Part shown: positions 6,960-14,148 of the stretch, piece after piece | Layout of the letters: every line of letters begins with the position of its first letter | Position numbering within the stretch: position 1 is the stretch's first letter | DNA from: Dehalococcoidia bacterium | GTDB lineage: Bacteria > Chloroflexota > Dehalococcoidia > UBA2979 | Reading direction: 5' to 3' | Assembly (NCBI GenBank): GCA_023228765.1 | Contig: JALOAM010000022.1 | Location: 1-28,314, forward strand | Length of the DNA: 28,314 bases | The notes under the pieces: model-generated | What the model saw: the letters and a program-made list of their open reading frames with translations, nothing else | Database searches by the model: none | Told to the model about the DNA's origin: nothing | Program-made: the position numbers and the translations under genes

Positions 6960-7565
6960 ATGGCCTTCTACACCGTCATCGATGATTCACCCGTCGGGCC
7001 GCTGTTCCTCGGCGGCTCGGCGGCCGGCATCCACCGGCTCACCTTCCTCGAGTCTGAGGAGTCGCCGCTCCGCACGATCTACACGCTCGACGCCTCCATC
7101 GCCGCCCTCGAACGCGACGCCGGTGAGCCCTGCGAACGCGACGAGGCCGCCGCCGCAGAAGCCGTCCGGCAGGTACGCGAGTATTTCGAGGGCGCTCGCA
7201 CCGTGTTCGATCTACCGCTCGCGCCGCGCGGGACGGCGTTCCAGCTCGCGGTGTGGGACGAACTGACGCGTATCTCCATCGGAGAGACGCGCTCCTACGG
7301 CGCGGTGGCGTCGGCGCTGAGCTCCGAGGTGGTCGGGGCGGTTGCTGGATCCGCGGCGGCCCGCTGGAGGCTGCCGCGGGCCGTGGGGATGGCGACGGGG
7401 CGGAACCCCATCGCCATCGTCGTGCCGTGCCACCGCGTGGTCGGCGCGGACGGCTCGCTCACCGGGTACGGCGGCGGCCTGGACCGCAAGCGGTGGCTCC
7501 TCAGCCACGAGGCATCCTCGATGCCGCTCTTTGCCTCCGTGGCCTCCGGGGGCCCTTGGCGCTAA
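6960..7565 (+). CDS. ogt: Methylated-DNA-[protein]-cysteine S-methyltransferase-like protein (201 aa)
   Basis: Suicide DNA repair protein that transfers the alkyl group of O6-alkylguanine to its own cysteine. The acceptor Cys157 is in the signature IVVPCHRVVGADG (154-166), followed by GYGGGLDRKRWLL, which completes the active-site domain. FQLAVWDEL (94-102) and the SYGAVA helix (112-117) mark the start of the C-terminal domain. Between SYGAVASAL and RAVGMATGRNP the protein has about 13 more residues than usual (roughly 121-138, SSEVVGAVAGSAAARWRLP), at the recognition helix that carries the arginine finger. AGAGGAGG lies 5 nt before ATG 6960. It ends 4 bp inside the 3' end of the convergent MFS gene. 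The gene symbol reflects family, not proven orthology. Confidence 0.85.
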   Translation: MAFYTVIDDSPVGPLFLGGSAAGIHRLTFLESEESPLRTIYTLDASIAALERDAGEPCERDEAAAAEAVRQVREYFEGARTVFDLPLAPRGTAFQLAVWDELTRISIGETRSYGAVASALSSEVVGAVAGSAAARWRLPRAVGMATGRNPIAIVVPCHRVVGADGSLTGYGGGLDRKRWLLSHEASSMPLFASVASGGPWR

Positions 7566-8881
7566 CCCACGCGTATCGCCTCGGAGGTCCCGTCCGCGCG
7601 ACCGGCCACGGTGGGCTCCTCTTCGTCCACCAGCGCGCCCAGATCGCGCTCCCGTAGTTCGGGGTCGCGCCAGGTGACCCACCCCACGAGGCCCACGCAG
7701 GCGATACCACCCGCGACGAGCGCGGCGGGCGCGCCGATCGCTGCGGCCAGCGCGCCACTGAGCGTGTACCCCAGCGGCGGGCCACCTCCGGCGAGCATGC
7801 TGCGGAACGCCTCGACGCGGCCGCGGAGGGCATCGGGCGAGACGGCGAGGATCACGGTGTTGCGCGGGATCATCTGGATCGCGTTCGTTGCGCCGAGGAC
7901 CGCGCCGCCCGCGAGGGCCAGCCAGAACCACGGTGCGAGGGCGAGCATCATCAGCCCAACGCAGTACCCCAGCACGCCTCCCACGGTGTACCAGCCCTTG
8001 TGCGGCATGTCGCCCAGCGACAGGATCGCTGCCGCGCCGATCACCGCGCCCACGCCCGGTGCGCCGGAGAGCAGGCCGTACCCGGTGGCGCCCACTCCGA
8101 GCAGCTCCGAGAACACCGGCAGCAGCGCGCGGTAGGAGCCGAGCACGGTCGCGCCGAGGTCCAACAGCAGCAGCGAGATGATCACCTGCCGCTTGCGGAC
8201 GAAGGCGAGCCCTTCGAGGAAGGACTGCCACGGGCTGTCCGTGGTCGCGGCCGGCTGCGCCCCCGGCGTACGGATGCCCACGATCACGACCATCGCGGCG
8301 AGGTAGACGAGCCCGTTGAGCGCGTACGTCGGCCCGAGCCCGACGAGGTCGATCGCGAGCCCTCCGAGGGCGGGGCCGACGATCTGCGACGTCTGCCCGA
8401 TCGTCGCGTTGAGCGCGACCGCGTTTACGAGGTTCTCGCGCGGCACCAGCGCGGGGATCAGGGCCGTGCGGGCCGGGGAGGTCACCGCGCTGAACGCGCT
8501 GTTCAGGATCGTGATCGCGTACAGGTGCCACACGGCAACGCTGTCCGTGAACGTGAGCACGCCCAGCACCACGACGATGACGCCGTTGGCCGCCTGCCCC
8601 GCCTGGATCAGCCTCACGCGGTTGAACCGGTCCGCGATCACCCCACCCATCAGCGACAGGATCATGTGCGGGGCCGCCCTCGCGAGGCCCGTGAGGCCGA
8701 GGAGGAGGGCGCTGCCGGTGAGCTCGTACACCTGCCAGAACACCGCCACCTGGATCAGCTGCAGGCCGATCGAGGTCAGCAGCAGCGACGCGGAGAAGCG
8801 CCGGTAGTCCGGGAAGCTGAGGGCGACCATGGCCTCGCGCAGGCCACGGGGACGGCCGCTCCGTCGGGAACGCTGGGCCAT
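7562..8881 (-). CDS. MFS transporter, enterobactin-exporter-like (439 aa)
   Basis: Major facilitator superfamily exporter with about 12 transmembrane helices in the cytoplasmic membrane. The N-terminus after a basic start (RSRRSGRPRGLREAM) carries FPDYRRFSASLLLTSIGLQLIQVAVFWQVYELT; loop 2-3 has GGVIADRFNRVRLIQ, the MFS GxxxDRxxRR-type motif A; TSPARTALIPALVPRENLVNAVALN and the second-half SPDALRGRVEAFRSMLAGGGPPLG are typical of the MFS_3/EntS-like group, which export siderophores or drugs. Substrate unknown. GGGAGGAG lies about 12 nt upstream of the ATG. The gene is followed on the opposite strand by the MGMT-like gene (4-bp overlap of stops). Confidence 0.9.
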   Translation of the reverse strand: MAQRSRRSGRPRGLREAMVALSFPDYRRFSASLLLTSIGLQLIQVAVFWQVYELTGSALLLGLTGLARAAPHMILSLMGGVIADRFNRVRLIQAGQAANGVIVVVLGVLTFTDSVAVWHLYAITILNSAFSAVTSPARTALIPALVPRENLVNAVALNATIGQTSQIVGPALGGLAIDLVGLGPTYALNGLVYLAAMVVIVGIRTPGAQPAATTDSPWQSFLEGLAFVRKRQVIISLLLLDLGATVLGSYRALLPVFSELLGVGATGYGLLSGAPGVGAVIGAAAILSLGDMPHKGWYTVGGVLGYCVGLMMLALAPWFWLALAGGAVLGATNAIQMIPRNTVILAVSPDALRGRVEAFRSMLAGGGPPLGYTLSGALAAAIGAPAALVAGGIACVGLVGWVTWRDPELRERDLGALVDEEEPTVAGRADGTSEAIRVG

Positions 8882-8890
8882 CGGGCGGTG

Positions 8891-8917
8891 GCTCCTCCCG
8901 CTGAGGAGCGGAGTGTA
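8891..8917 (-). promoter_or_regulatory. Promoter and inverted repeat before the MFS gene
   Basis: On the minus strand TACACT (8917-8912) is a good -10. Just downstream lies GCTCCTC-AGCGG-GAGGAGC (8909-8891), a perfect 7-bp inverted repeat whose second arm is the ribosome-binding site. It could be a DNA operator or, if transcribed whole, a hairpin hiding the site. Confidence 0.45.
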
Positions 8918-8992
8918 CGGCCCGCGGGGCTATCCTCAATGACAGTGCTCGCGATCGCAACGATCGTCGGTGGATACCGTCAGGGGAGAACC

Positions 8993-9448
8993 GTGAGCTC
9001 GATCACCCGCAGCACTGGAGCGCCCTCCCAGCCGTCGCAGCCTTCCCCGTGGCTCTTCCGCCTCGACCGGAACTTCCGCCTCTTCGGGAAGCTGACGCTC
9101 GCGCTCCTGCTCGCCACCGCTGGCCTGATCGCCGCGGACATCGAGGCATGGCGTGGCGTCTTCGCGCTCGCGCACCTCGCGGCGCTGGTCGCGCTCGCCC
9201 CGCTCGGGGTCGGGCTCATCGTGCGTGCGTTCCGGGAGGAGGGCAGCCTCGGCGCCGTCGTCCGGCGCTACCGCTTCGTCGCGGCACTGCTCGGCGTGGT
9301 CCTCGTGACGGTGGTGCTGTCCCTCGCGAACTTCGAGGGTGGCAGCCGCATCCTGCGCCGGACGGCGAACCTCACCACGGTCGCGATCGCCCTCGTGCTG
9401 GTGTGGCGCTACCTCGGCTGGGCCCGGCCGCACCTGTCGCGCCGCTAG
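8993..9448 (+). CDS. Small membrane protein (151 aa)
   Basis: Unrecognised integral membrane protein with four hydrophobic spans (about residues 35-52, 57-79, 94-110 and 123-142) after a 25-residue polar start rich in Pro, Ser and Gln. FRLDRNFRLFGKLTLALLL precedes the first span. The charged RAFREEGSLGAVVRRYRF loop between spans 2 and 3 is probably cytoplasmic by the positive-inside rule. GTG 8993 is preferred because GGGGAGA stands 5-6 nt upstream; a far upstream frame without stops reaches through the antisense MFS gene and is an artefact of GC-rich sequence. Divergent from the MFS gene across 110 bp containing both promoters. No function can be proposed. Confidence 0.72.
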   Translation: MSSITRSTGAPSQPSQPSPWLFRLDRNFRLFGKLTLALLLATAGLIAADIEAWRGVFALAHLAALVALAPLGVGLIVRAFREEGSLGAVVRRYRFVAALLGVVLVTVVLSLANFEGGSRILRRTANLTTVAIALVLVWRYLGWARPHLSRR

Positions 9449-9472
9449 GCGCGCTTCTGGGCGGAACCAGCG

Positions 9473-10195
9473 TCAGGCGCCGTTGTTCCACCGCTCCACG
9501 AGGGGCAACAGCTCCGTCAGGTCGCGAATGCTGGCGTCCGGTTGCACCTCGAACGCGGGGACGTGCTCGTTCGGGCGGTGCACCGCGCGCATTCCGACGC
9601 GCTGCGCGCCGAAGATGTCGTCGAACAGCCGGTCGCCGACGTACACCACGCGCGACGCATCCCTCGCCCCCACCGACGCGAGGGCGGCCTCGAACGCCGA
9701 GGGATGCGGCTTCGTGAACTCGAGATCGCTCGTGTAGACGCGCGCGTCGAGAAGATGCGCGAGCCCGTCGCGCTCCAGCATGCGCTCGTGGAAGTCGGCG
9801 GGCCAGTGGGTGTTGGAGAGCAGCCCCGTGCGGATGCCTCGGCGCTGCAGCTCGGCGAGGACCGGCGCGGCCTCCGGGAAGTGCTCGATGTGTGGCACCC
9901 AGGACTCCAGGTAGTGGGCCGCGGCCTCCTCCACGATCGCGTCCGCCACGTCCACGCCGAGGGCCACCGACGCCCGGTCCACCAGCTGCCGGAACGTGAA
10001 CGCCCGGTGGTCCTGGTCCATCTGCGCCCATGCGTCGAGTTCCACCTGCGCGAGGTGTGCGGCCAGGTCGTCCTCGCTCTGTGCCATGTGCGGCGCGAGA
10101 TGCCTCGCCGCCAGCCGCCAGACCTCGTGAAACTCGACGAGCGCCCAGTGCGAGAGCGTGCCGCCCCAGTCAAAGATCACCACATCAACGGCCAC
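9473..10195 (-). CDS. HAD-superfamily hydrolase (240 aa)
   Basis: Haloacid dehalogenase-fold phosphatase or hydrolase, cytoplasmic. Motif I is IFDWGGTLSHW with nucleophile Asp9; motif II is LLSNTHWP; motif III lysine is in EFTKPHPSAFEAAL; motif IV is VVYVGDRLFDDIFGA with GDxxxxD. An alpha-helical cap lies between motifs I and II. In motif I the acid/base position two residues after the nucleophile is Gly instead of Asp, as in the DWxGT subgroup, so the reaction may not be a plain phosphatase. GTG 10195 is chosen because GAGGGGA precedes it by 6 nt; upstream in-frame codons run through the palindromic repeat. The preceding epimerase gene on the same strand ends 187 bp upstream. Confidence 0.88.
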   Translation of the reverse strand: MAVDVVIFDWGGTLSHWALVEFHEVWRLAARHLAPHMAQSEDDLAAHLAQVELDAWAQMDQDHRAFTFRQLVDRASVALGVDVADAIVEEAAAHYLESWVPHIEHFPEAAPVLAELQRRGIRTGLLSNTHWPADFHERMLERDGLAHLLDARVYTSDLEFTKPHPSAFEAALASVGARDASRVVYVGDRLFDDIFGAQRVGMRAVHRPNEHVPAFEVQPDASIRDLTELLPLVERWNNGA

Positions 10196-10276
10196 GCGCG
10201 CTCCCCTCGCTCCAGACGTATGAGGGTAGTCGAGGCGCGACCTCTGACCTCGCACCGCTGTCATCACGACCTCCCC

Positions 10277-10325
10277 CCGCCTCCGGCCCCCTCGCCCGCG
10301 AAGCGGGCGAGGGGGCCGGAGGCGG
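10277..10325. repeat. Perfect 23-bp palindrome, variant of the intergenic repeat
   Basis: Arms 10277-10299 and 10303-10325 are exact reverse complements around a GAA loop. The inner CTCGCCCGC/GCGGGCGAG portion is the core of the window-wide element, but here the G/A mismatch found in other copies is repaired and the outer arms also pair. It lies between two co-directional minus-strand genes and would be an extremely stable hairpin in RNA. Confidence 0.9.
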
Positions 10326-10382
10326 AGGCAGCGTGGGGGAGCAGGCGAAGCTGCGGGAGGAGGACGGCGGCAGTCGGGAGAG

Positions 10383-11318
10383 CTACTCGAGCTCCTCGCG
10401 GAACGCCTCGATCGTGCGGCGGAGGCCCTCGGTGAGGTCGACCTGGGGGGTCCACCCCCACACCGCCTCCGCCTTGCGGGCGTCCAGCGCGCTCCGAGGG
10501 ATGTCGCCGGGCCGAGGCGGACCGATGACCGGCTCGATCTCGTAGCCCGTCTCGCGCGCCATCGCGCGGAACAGGTCCATCGTGGAGGTCTCGATACCTG
10601 TGCCGACGACGCACAGCTCACCGGTCTCGGCCATGGCGGCGCGGACCATCGCGTCCACCACGTCACTCACGTAGACGTAGTCGCGGGTGTCGGTGCCGGG
10701 GGCGAAGACGGTGACCTCGTCGCCTCGGAGCATGCGCCTGGCGAAGATGGCGACCACGCCGGCCTCGCCGTGCGGGTCCTGCCACGGGCCGTAGATGTTG
10801 GACGGCCGCACCGAGGCGAATGACATGCCGGTCTCGTGCTGGATGAGCTGGAGGTAGATCTCGGCAGCGGCCTTCGATGCGCCGTAGAACGACTGTGGCG
10901 CCGGCAGCGTCCCGTCCGGCGTGGGCACCACGGGCGCCTCGCCGAACATCGCCCCGCCCGACGAGGTGTTCACGAACCGCCGAGCGCCGGCGGCCGCGGC
11001 GTGGCGCGCCATGGCCACGGTGCCGAGCACATTGGTCTCGATGTCCAGCCGTGGCTCGCGCATCGACACGGAGACGGACACCTGTGCGGCGAGGTGGAAG
11101 ACCACCTCCGGCCGCACCTCGTGCATCACGCGCTCGACGAGGTCCTCGTCGAGGATGCTGCCTCGGATGTCTCGCCACGCGCCGGGCGGGATGTCCTCGG
11201 GCAGTGGCCGGCGCGGCTCGGCGAGGTCGAACCCGGTGACCTCGTGCCCATGCTGCAGCAACCACCGCACGAGGTGGCTGCCGACGAACCCGGAGGATCC
11301 ACTGACCAGTACGCGCAT
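10383..11318 (-). CDS. NAD(P)-dependent nucleotide-sugar epimerase/reductase, extended SDR (311 aa)
   Basis: Extended short-chain dehydrogenase acting on a nucleotide-activated sugar, cytoplasmic. VSGSSGFVGSHL (5-16) is the Rossmann GxxGxxG motif; HLAAQVSVS (75-83) the second; the catalytic YxxxK is Tyr145-Lys149 (FYGASKAAAE) with serines at 119-120. RPSNIYGPWQDP is the usual SDR substrate-loop motif, and DTRDYVYVSDVVDAM the later conserved segment. Closest in feel to GDP-4-keto-6-deoxymannose reductases and GDP-mannose 4,6-dehydratase relatives; the exact sugar is unsure. ATG 11318 is chosen because the Rossmann strand starts at its second residue; TACCCT lies 8 nt upstream on the minus strand, which fits leaderless transcription. 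Confidence 0.9.
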   Translation of the reverse strand: MRVLVSGSSGFVGSHLVRWLLQHGHEVTGFDLAEPRRPLPEDIPPGAWRDIRGSILDEDLVERVMHEVRPEVVFHLAAQVSVSVSMREPRLDIETNVLGTVAMARHAAAAGARRFVNTSSGGAMFGEAPVVPTPDGTLPAPQSFYGASKAAAEIYLQLIQHETGMSFASVRPSNIYGPWQDPHGEAGVVAIFARRMLRGDEVTVFAPGTDTRDYVYVSDVVDAMVRAAMAETGELCVVGTGIETSTMDLFRAMARETGYEIEPVIGPPRPGDIPRSALDARKAEAVWGWTPQVDLTEGLRRTIEAFREELE

Positions 11319-11365
11319 CGCCGTCGAGGGTAACGGGCCGCCCTCGGACAGGCGATGGGCCGCGG

Positions 11366-11371
11366 TTGACG
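11366..11371 (+). promoter_or_regulatory. Isolated TTGACG -35-like hexamer
   Basis: Same hexamer as in the toxin-antitoxin and lexA promoters, but the best -10 (CATCCT, 11387-11392) is only 15 bp away. It could drive the small ORF at 11373/11409 or be chance. Confidence 0.25.
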
Positions 11372-11372
11372 A

Positions 11373-11504
11373 GTGGTGGGGTGTGCCATCCTCGACGCGA
11401 GTCACGGTGTGGACCTCGCGGGCATTCCGAACGCCGATGAGATTAGGGCAGCCCTCCGCCGTTTGGGTGCGCTCATCGAAGCACAGGTGGGCACCCCCGC
11501 CTGA
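11373..11504 (+). CDS. Possible small protein (43 aa, or 32 aa from GTG 11409)
   Basis: A short reading frame with GTG starts at 11373, 11376 and 11409 ends at TGA 11502-11504. The second half, GVDLAGIPNADEIRAALRRLGALIE, looks like a sensible soluble amphipathic helix with good third-position GC. There is no clear Shine-Dalgarno sequence. It lies in the 238-bp gap between the divergent epimerase and LmbE genes. I do not recognise it; it may be a small regulator, the end of a decayed gene, or noise. Confidence 0.3.
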   Translation: MVGCAILDASHGVDLAGIPNADEIRAALRRLGALIEAQVGTPA

Positions 11505-11544
11505 GCGAACCCTCCCGCGTGCGGTGCTTCGACGTGACCCCTAG

Positions 11545-11550
11545 TACGAT
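11545..11550 (+). promoter_or_regulatory. Leaderless -10 of the LmbE gene
   Basis: TACGAT ends 6 nt before ATG 11557, so the transcript would begin at or near the start codon. No Shine-Dalgarno sequence is needed or seen. Confidence 0.45.
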
Positions 11551-11556
11551 CGAGGC

Positions 11557-12318
11557 ATGGGAGCGGGACTCGAAGATCTCTTCGGTAACCAGCCGCCCGG
11601 GGAGCCGGACGAGAGCCAGGGTGAGCTGCGGCGCGCCCTTGTCGTTGCGGCGCATCCGGATGACGCGGACTTCGGGGCGGCCGGCACCTCGCACCTCCTC
11701 GCGCAGGCGGGGTGGGAGGTGCGCTACCTCGTGGTCACGGATGGCTCGAAGGGGACCGATGACCCCACGTTCGAGCCGGCGCGGCTGATCGCGACGCGCC
11801 GCGAGGAACAACGCGAGGCCGCGCGTGTCCTCGGCGTGGCGGACGTGCGCTTCCTCGACTTCGTCGATGGCGAGCTGCGCTACACCGGCGGGAGCGACCG
11901 CGAGGTCCTCGGCGCGATCACGCGCGAGATCCGCGACTTCCGGCCGTACGCGGTCTACACGCACGACCCCGAGCCGGTGATCATCCAGAACGCGTTCGTG
12001 AACCACTCCGACCACCGCGCGACCGGCCTCGCGACCGTGGACGCGGTCTACCCCACGGCGCGCGACCGCCTCAACTTCCCCGAACACCTCGCCGAGGGCT
12101 TCGAGCCGCACAAGGTGCGCGAGCTGTACCTGTGGGGGGTGAACGAGCCCAACTTCTCCGTGGACATCACCGACATCATCGAGACGAAGATCGAGGCGCT
12201 CCTCGCGCACGCGAGCCAGTTCCCCGCGGAGGGCTTCGCCGAGGAAGCGCGGACGTTCTGGCGCGACGAGGACGGCCGCTCCCGCGAGCAGTTCCGGCGC
12301 ATCGTGATGTGGGGCTGA
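11557..12318 (+). CDS. PIG-L/LmbE family N-acetyl-sugar deacetylase (253 aa)
   Basis: Zinc-dependent deacetylase of the LmbE/PIG-L family, which removes acetyl groups from GlcNAc-type moieties (mycothiol and bacillithiol synthesis, mycothiol-conjugate amidase, antibiotic or lipid precursors). The zinc motif AHPDD is at residues 32-36 (VVAAHPDDADFGAAG), the catalytic Asp following; the second zinc ligand is in NHSDHRATG. VTDGSKGTDD and ATRREEQREAARVLGV are the normal family elements. The C-terminal EEARTFWRDEDGRSREQFRRI is typical of the bacterial enzymes of about 250 aa. Followed after 15 bp by a Nudix gene, so it heads a likely operon of three to four genes. Confidence 0.92.
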   Translation: MGAGLEDLFGNQPPGEPDESQGELRRALVVAAHPDDADFGAAGTSHLLAQAGWEVRYLVVTDGSKGTDDPTFEPARLIATRREEQREAARVLGVADVRFLDFVDGELRYTGGSDREVLGAITREIRDFRPYAVYTHDPEPVIIQNAFVNHSDHRATGLATVDAVYPTARDRLNFPEHLAEGFEPHKVRELYLWGVNEPNFSVDITDIIETKIEALLAHASQFPAEGFAEEARTFWRDEDGRSREQFRRIVMWG

Positions 12319-12333
12319 GGTGAGGCCACTCCC

Positions 12334-12855
12334 ATGAGTCCGCTGCCGCTCCCCGAGCCCGCCCGCTTCTGCCCGCGCTGCGGCACCCCGCTCGAGGGCG
12401 CGCCGACCCCCGCCTGCCCCCGCGACGGCTACCGCTGGTTCCCCGATCCGAAGGTCGCCGTCGGCGTGCTCGTGCAGGATCCCCGCAGCGCCGAGGGCGA
12501 TGGCGCGCGCCTGCTCCTCGTACGGCGGAACCATGAACCGGCGACGGGCGCATGGGCGTTCCCCTCCGGCTTCGTCGACGCCGGCGAGGTGCTGGAGCAT
12601 GCCGCCATCCGCGAGGTGCGCGAGGAGGCCAACGTCGAGGTCGCCCTCGACGGGCTGCTCGGCGCGTGGTCGGAGCCGGCGAACCCCGTCGTCTTCCTCG
12701 CGTACGCCGGGCACCTGGTCTCCGGGACGCCCTCGCCGGGCGACGAAGCCACCGAGGTCGGCTGGTTCGCCGCGGACGCTCTCCCGCCGCTCGCGTTCGA
12801 GCACGATGGCGAGGTGGTCGCTGCGTGGTCAGCACGACGAGGAGCGCGGGCATGA
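12334..12855 (+). CDS. Nudix hydrolase with N-terminal zinc ribbon (173 aa)
   Basis: Hydrolyses nucleoside diphosphate derivatives, substrate unknown; cytoplasmic. Residues 11-31 (RFCPRCGTPL, then CPRDGY) form an NADH-pyrophosphatase-like zinc ribbon with Cys13, Cys16 and Cys28, but the usual fourth cysteine is Asp31, so zinc binding may be altered. The Nudix box spans 79-101 (GFVDAGEVLEHAAIREVREE then ANV), with the usual glycine near its end replaced by Asn. GNAT-like or TPR domains are absent. GAGG at 12319-12324 precedes ATG 12334. Its TGA overlaps the start of the next gene by 4 bp (ATGA). Confidence 0.9.
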   Translation: MSPLPLPEPARFCPRCGTPLEGAPTPACPRDGYRWFPDPKVAVGVLVQDPRSAEGDGARLLLVRRNHEPATGAWAFPSGFVDAGEVLEHAAIREVREEANVEVALDGLLGAWSEPANPVVFLAYAGHLVSGTPSPGDEATEVGWFAADALPPLAFEHDGEVVAAWSARRGARA

Positions 12856-13394
12856 CGGGCGAGTCTCGCGATCCTCGACCGATCTCGCTGCTCCAGCAGC
12901 GCGGCATCGAGGCCGAGGTCCTCATCCCGTTCATCCGTCGCCTGGAGGCGGAGATGGGCAAGGAGCGCGCCCACGCCATCGCCCGAGAGGTGATCGAGGA
13001 GATCGCGCGCCAGCAGGGCCGCGACGTCGCGGCCGCCCTCGGACGGGACGACATCGAGGGCTTCACGCACGTGAAGGAGACCTGGAGCGGCGCGGGTGGC
13101 GACCTCACGATCGAGACGCTGCGCCAGGACAGCGAGGCGCTGGAGTTCAACGTCGTCGGCTGTCGCTTCGCGGAGATGTACCGCCGCATGGGCGCCGAGG
13201 ACCTCGGCTTCCTGCTCTCCTGCCAGCGTGACTTCTCGCTCTCGGAGGGCTACTCCGCCGACCTCCACCTGGAGCGCACCCAGACGATCATGCAGGGTGC
13301 CTCGTACTGTGATTTCCGATACCGTCTGGCGCGACAAGCGAGCGTGAGCGAGGATGCACGCGCGGAGACCGAGGCCCCCGAAGCCAGGCCATAG
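12852..13394 (+). CDS. L-2-amino-thiazoline-4-carboxylic acid hydrolase family protein (180 aa)
   Basis: Matches the ATC-hydrolase family, whose named member opens 2-amino-thiazoline-4-carboxylate towards L-cysteine in Pseudomonas. The recognisable core is at about 85-160: LRQDSEALEFNVVGCRFAEMYRRMG, then EDLGFLLSCQRDFSLSEGY and LERTQTIMQGASYCDFRYR, with the paired cysteines (Cys in VVGCRF, LSCQRD, SYCDFRY) found in this family. The N-terminal half is a helical segment (LIPFIRRLEAEMGKERAHAI). Many homologues occur in organisms that do not use ATC, so the true substrate is open. Start overlaps the Nudix stop. The tail after 165 is acidic and likely disordered. Confidence 0.87.
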   Translation: MTGESRDPRPISLLQQRGIEAEVLIPFIRRLEAEMGKERAHAIAREVIEEIARQQGRDVAAALGRDDIEGFTHVKETWSGAGGDLTIETLRQDSEALEFNVVGCRFAEMYRRMGAEDLGFLLSCQRDFSLSEGYSADLHLERTQTIMQGASYCDFRYRLARQASVSEDARAETEAPEARP

Positions 13395-13556
13395 GCGCCA
13401 GGCAGCAGGCCGGGGACCGGCGGCCCTCAGGCGGCGCCAGTCGCAGCAGACATCGGCAACACTCGGGCGCCCCGCCCGGCCTTGCGCCATGGGACGCCCT
13501 CCCACCAGTCTCGCCTCGACATGACGAGGACGAGCGCAGCGCGGAAGGACGTTCAC

Positions 13557-13892
13557 GTGGAGATCACCATGGTGCTCAGCGAGCGCGGCAAGGACCACTG
13601 GGACAAGGTCCGAGAGGTCCTGCAGGAAGCGATGGACGAGGCCGGCGTCGGTGACGTGGAGGTGCAGGAGAGCATCATCCGCGACGACGAGCAGGCAATC
13701 GACGCCAAGTGCATCGGCTCCCCGACGATCCGGGTCAACGGCCTCGACGTGGAGTACATGGAGCGCGAACCCGACGAGCGCTCCGCCGGTCTCCGCTACT
13801 TCAACACCGTCGCCGGCTGGAAGCCCGTCCCCGAGAAGGGCATGATCGTCCGCTCCCTCCAGAAGGCGAAGGAGATGGAAGCCGGCACCTAG
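13557..13892 (+). CDS. Thioredoxin-fold-like small protein without CxxC (111 aa)
   Basis: The GSPTIRVNGLDVE segment (about 58-70) is typical of thioredoxin-like small proteins whose usual N-terminus holds a Cys-Pro pair (EGCPNW). Here the N-terminus (VEITMVLSERGKDHWDKVREVLQEAM) has no cysteine; the only cysteine is in AKCIGSPT. The helix that usually follows the redox motif is kept. It may bind a partner or metal rather than act as a redox enzyme. GTG 13557 is preferred because GGAAGGA (13543-13549) stands 7 nt upstream; an in-frame ATG at 13521 lacks any such site. It could belong to the LmbE-Nudix-ATC operon, but 162 bp separate them. Confidence 0.65.
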   Translation: MEITMVLSERGKDHWDKVREVLQEAMDEAGVGDVEVQESIIRDDEQAIDAKCIGSPTIRVNGLDVEYMEREPDERSAGLRYFNTVAGWKPVPEKGMIVRSLQKAKEMEAGT

Positions 13893-13920
13893 CCCCGGCT
13901 CCGCCGGCGCGCCTCCCTCC

Positions 13921-13970
13921 TCCGGCTCTGACCCCCTCCCCCCTCGCGGGGGAGGGTTGGGCGGGGGACC
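13921..13970. repeat. Copy of the intergenic palindromic repeat
   Basis: TCCGGCTCTGACCCCCTCC followed by CTCGCGGGGGAGGGTTGG. The stem is shorter than elsewhere. It follows the small thioredoxin-fold-like gene. Confidence 0.75.
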
Positions 13971-14069
13971 GCCTCCCTCTTCCAGCACAACGCGTCGAGG
14001 GCACCCTTCCCCACGCGTCTCGTGCCCCATCCCTACCCGCCAGGTAAACAACGCCCGTGAACGCGCGTG

Positions 14070-14075
14070 TAGACT
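14070..14075 (+). promoter_or_regulatory. Putative -10 of the alpha/beta hydrolase gene
   Basis: TAGACT in the context GCGCGTG-TAGACT-GCGCGC closely resembles the -10 region of the acyl-CoA dehydrogenase gene (GCGCGT-TAGAAT-TGCGCC). No -35 is convincing. The start codon is 74 nt downstream. Confidence 0.4.
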
Positions 14076-14148
14076 GCGCGCGCCGCCTCGATCCTCCCGG
14101 GCCGCATGGCGCGTGGAGCACGGGGACGAGCGCACGGAGGACGCCACG

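Noticed and set aside
8000..8992. Open plus-strand frame antisense to the MFS gene, in frame with the small membrane protein
   Set aside because: The His/Asp/Arg-rich composition is a shadow of the MFS gene; the GTG at 8993 has its own ribosome-binding site.
11473..12804. 443-aa minus-strand frame across LmbE and Nudix genes
   Set aside because: No domain; both plus-strand genes have clear catalytic motifs.
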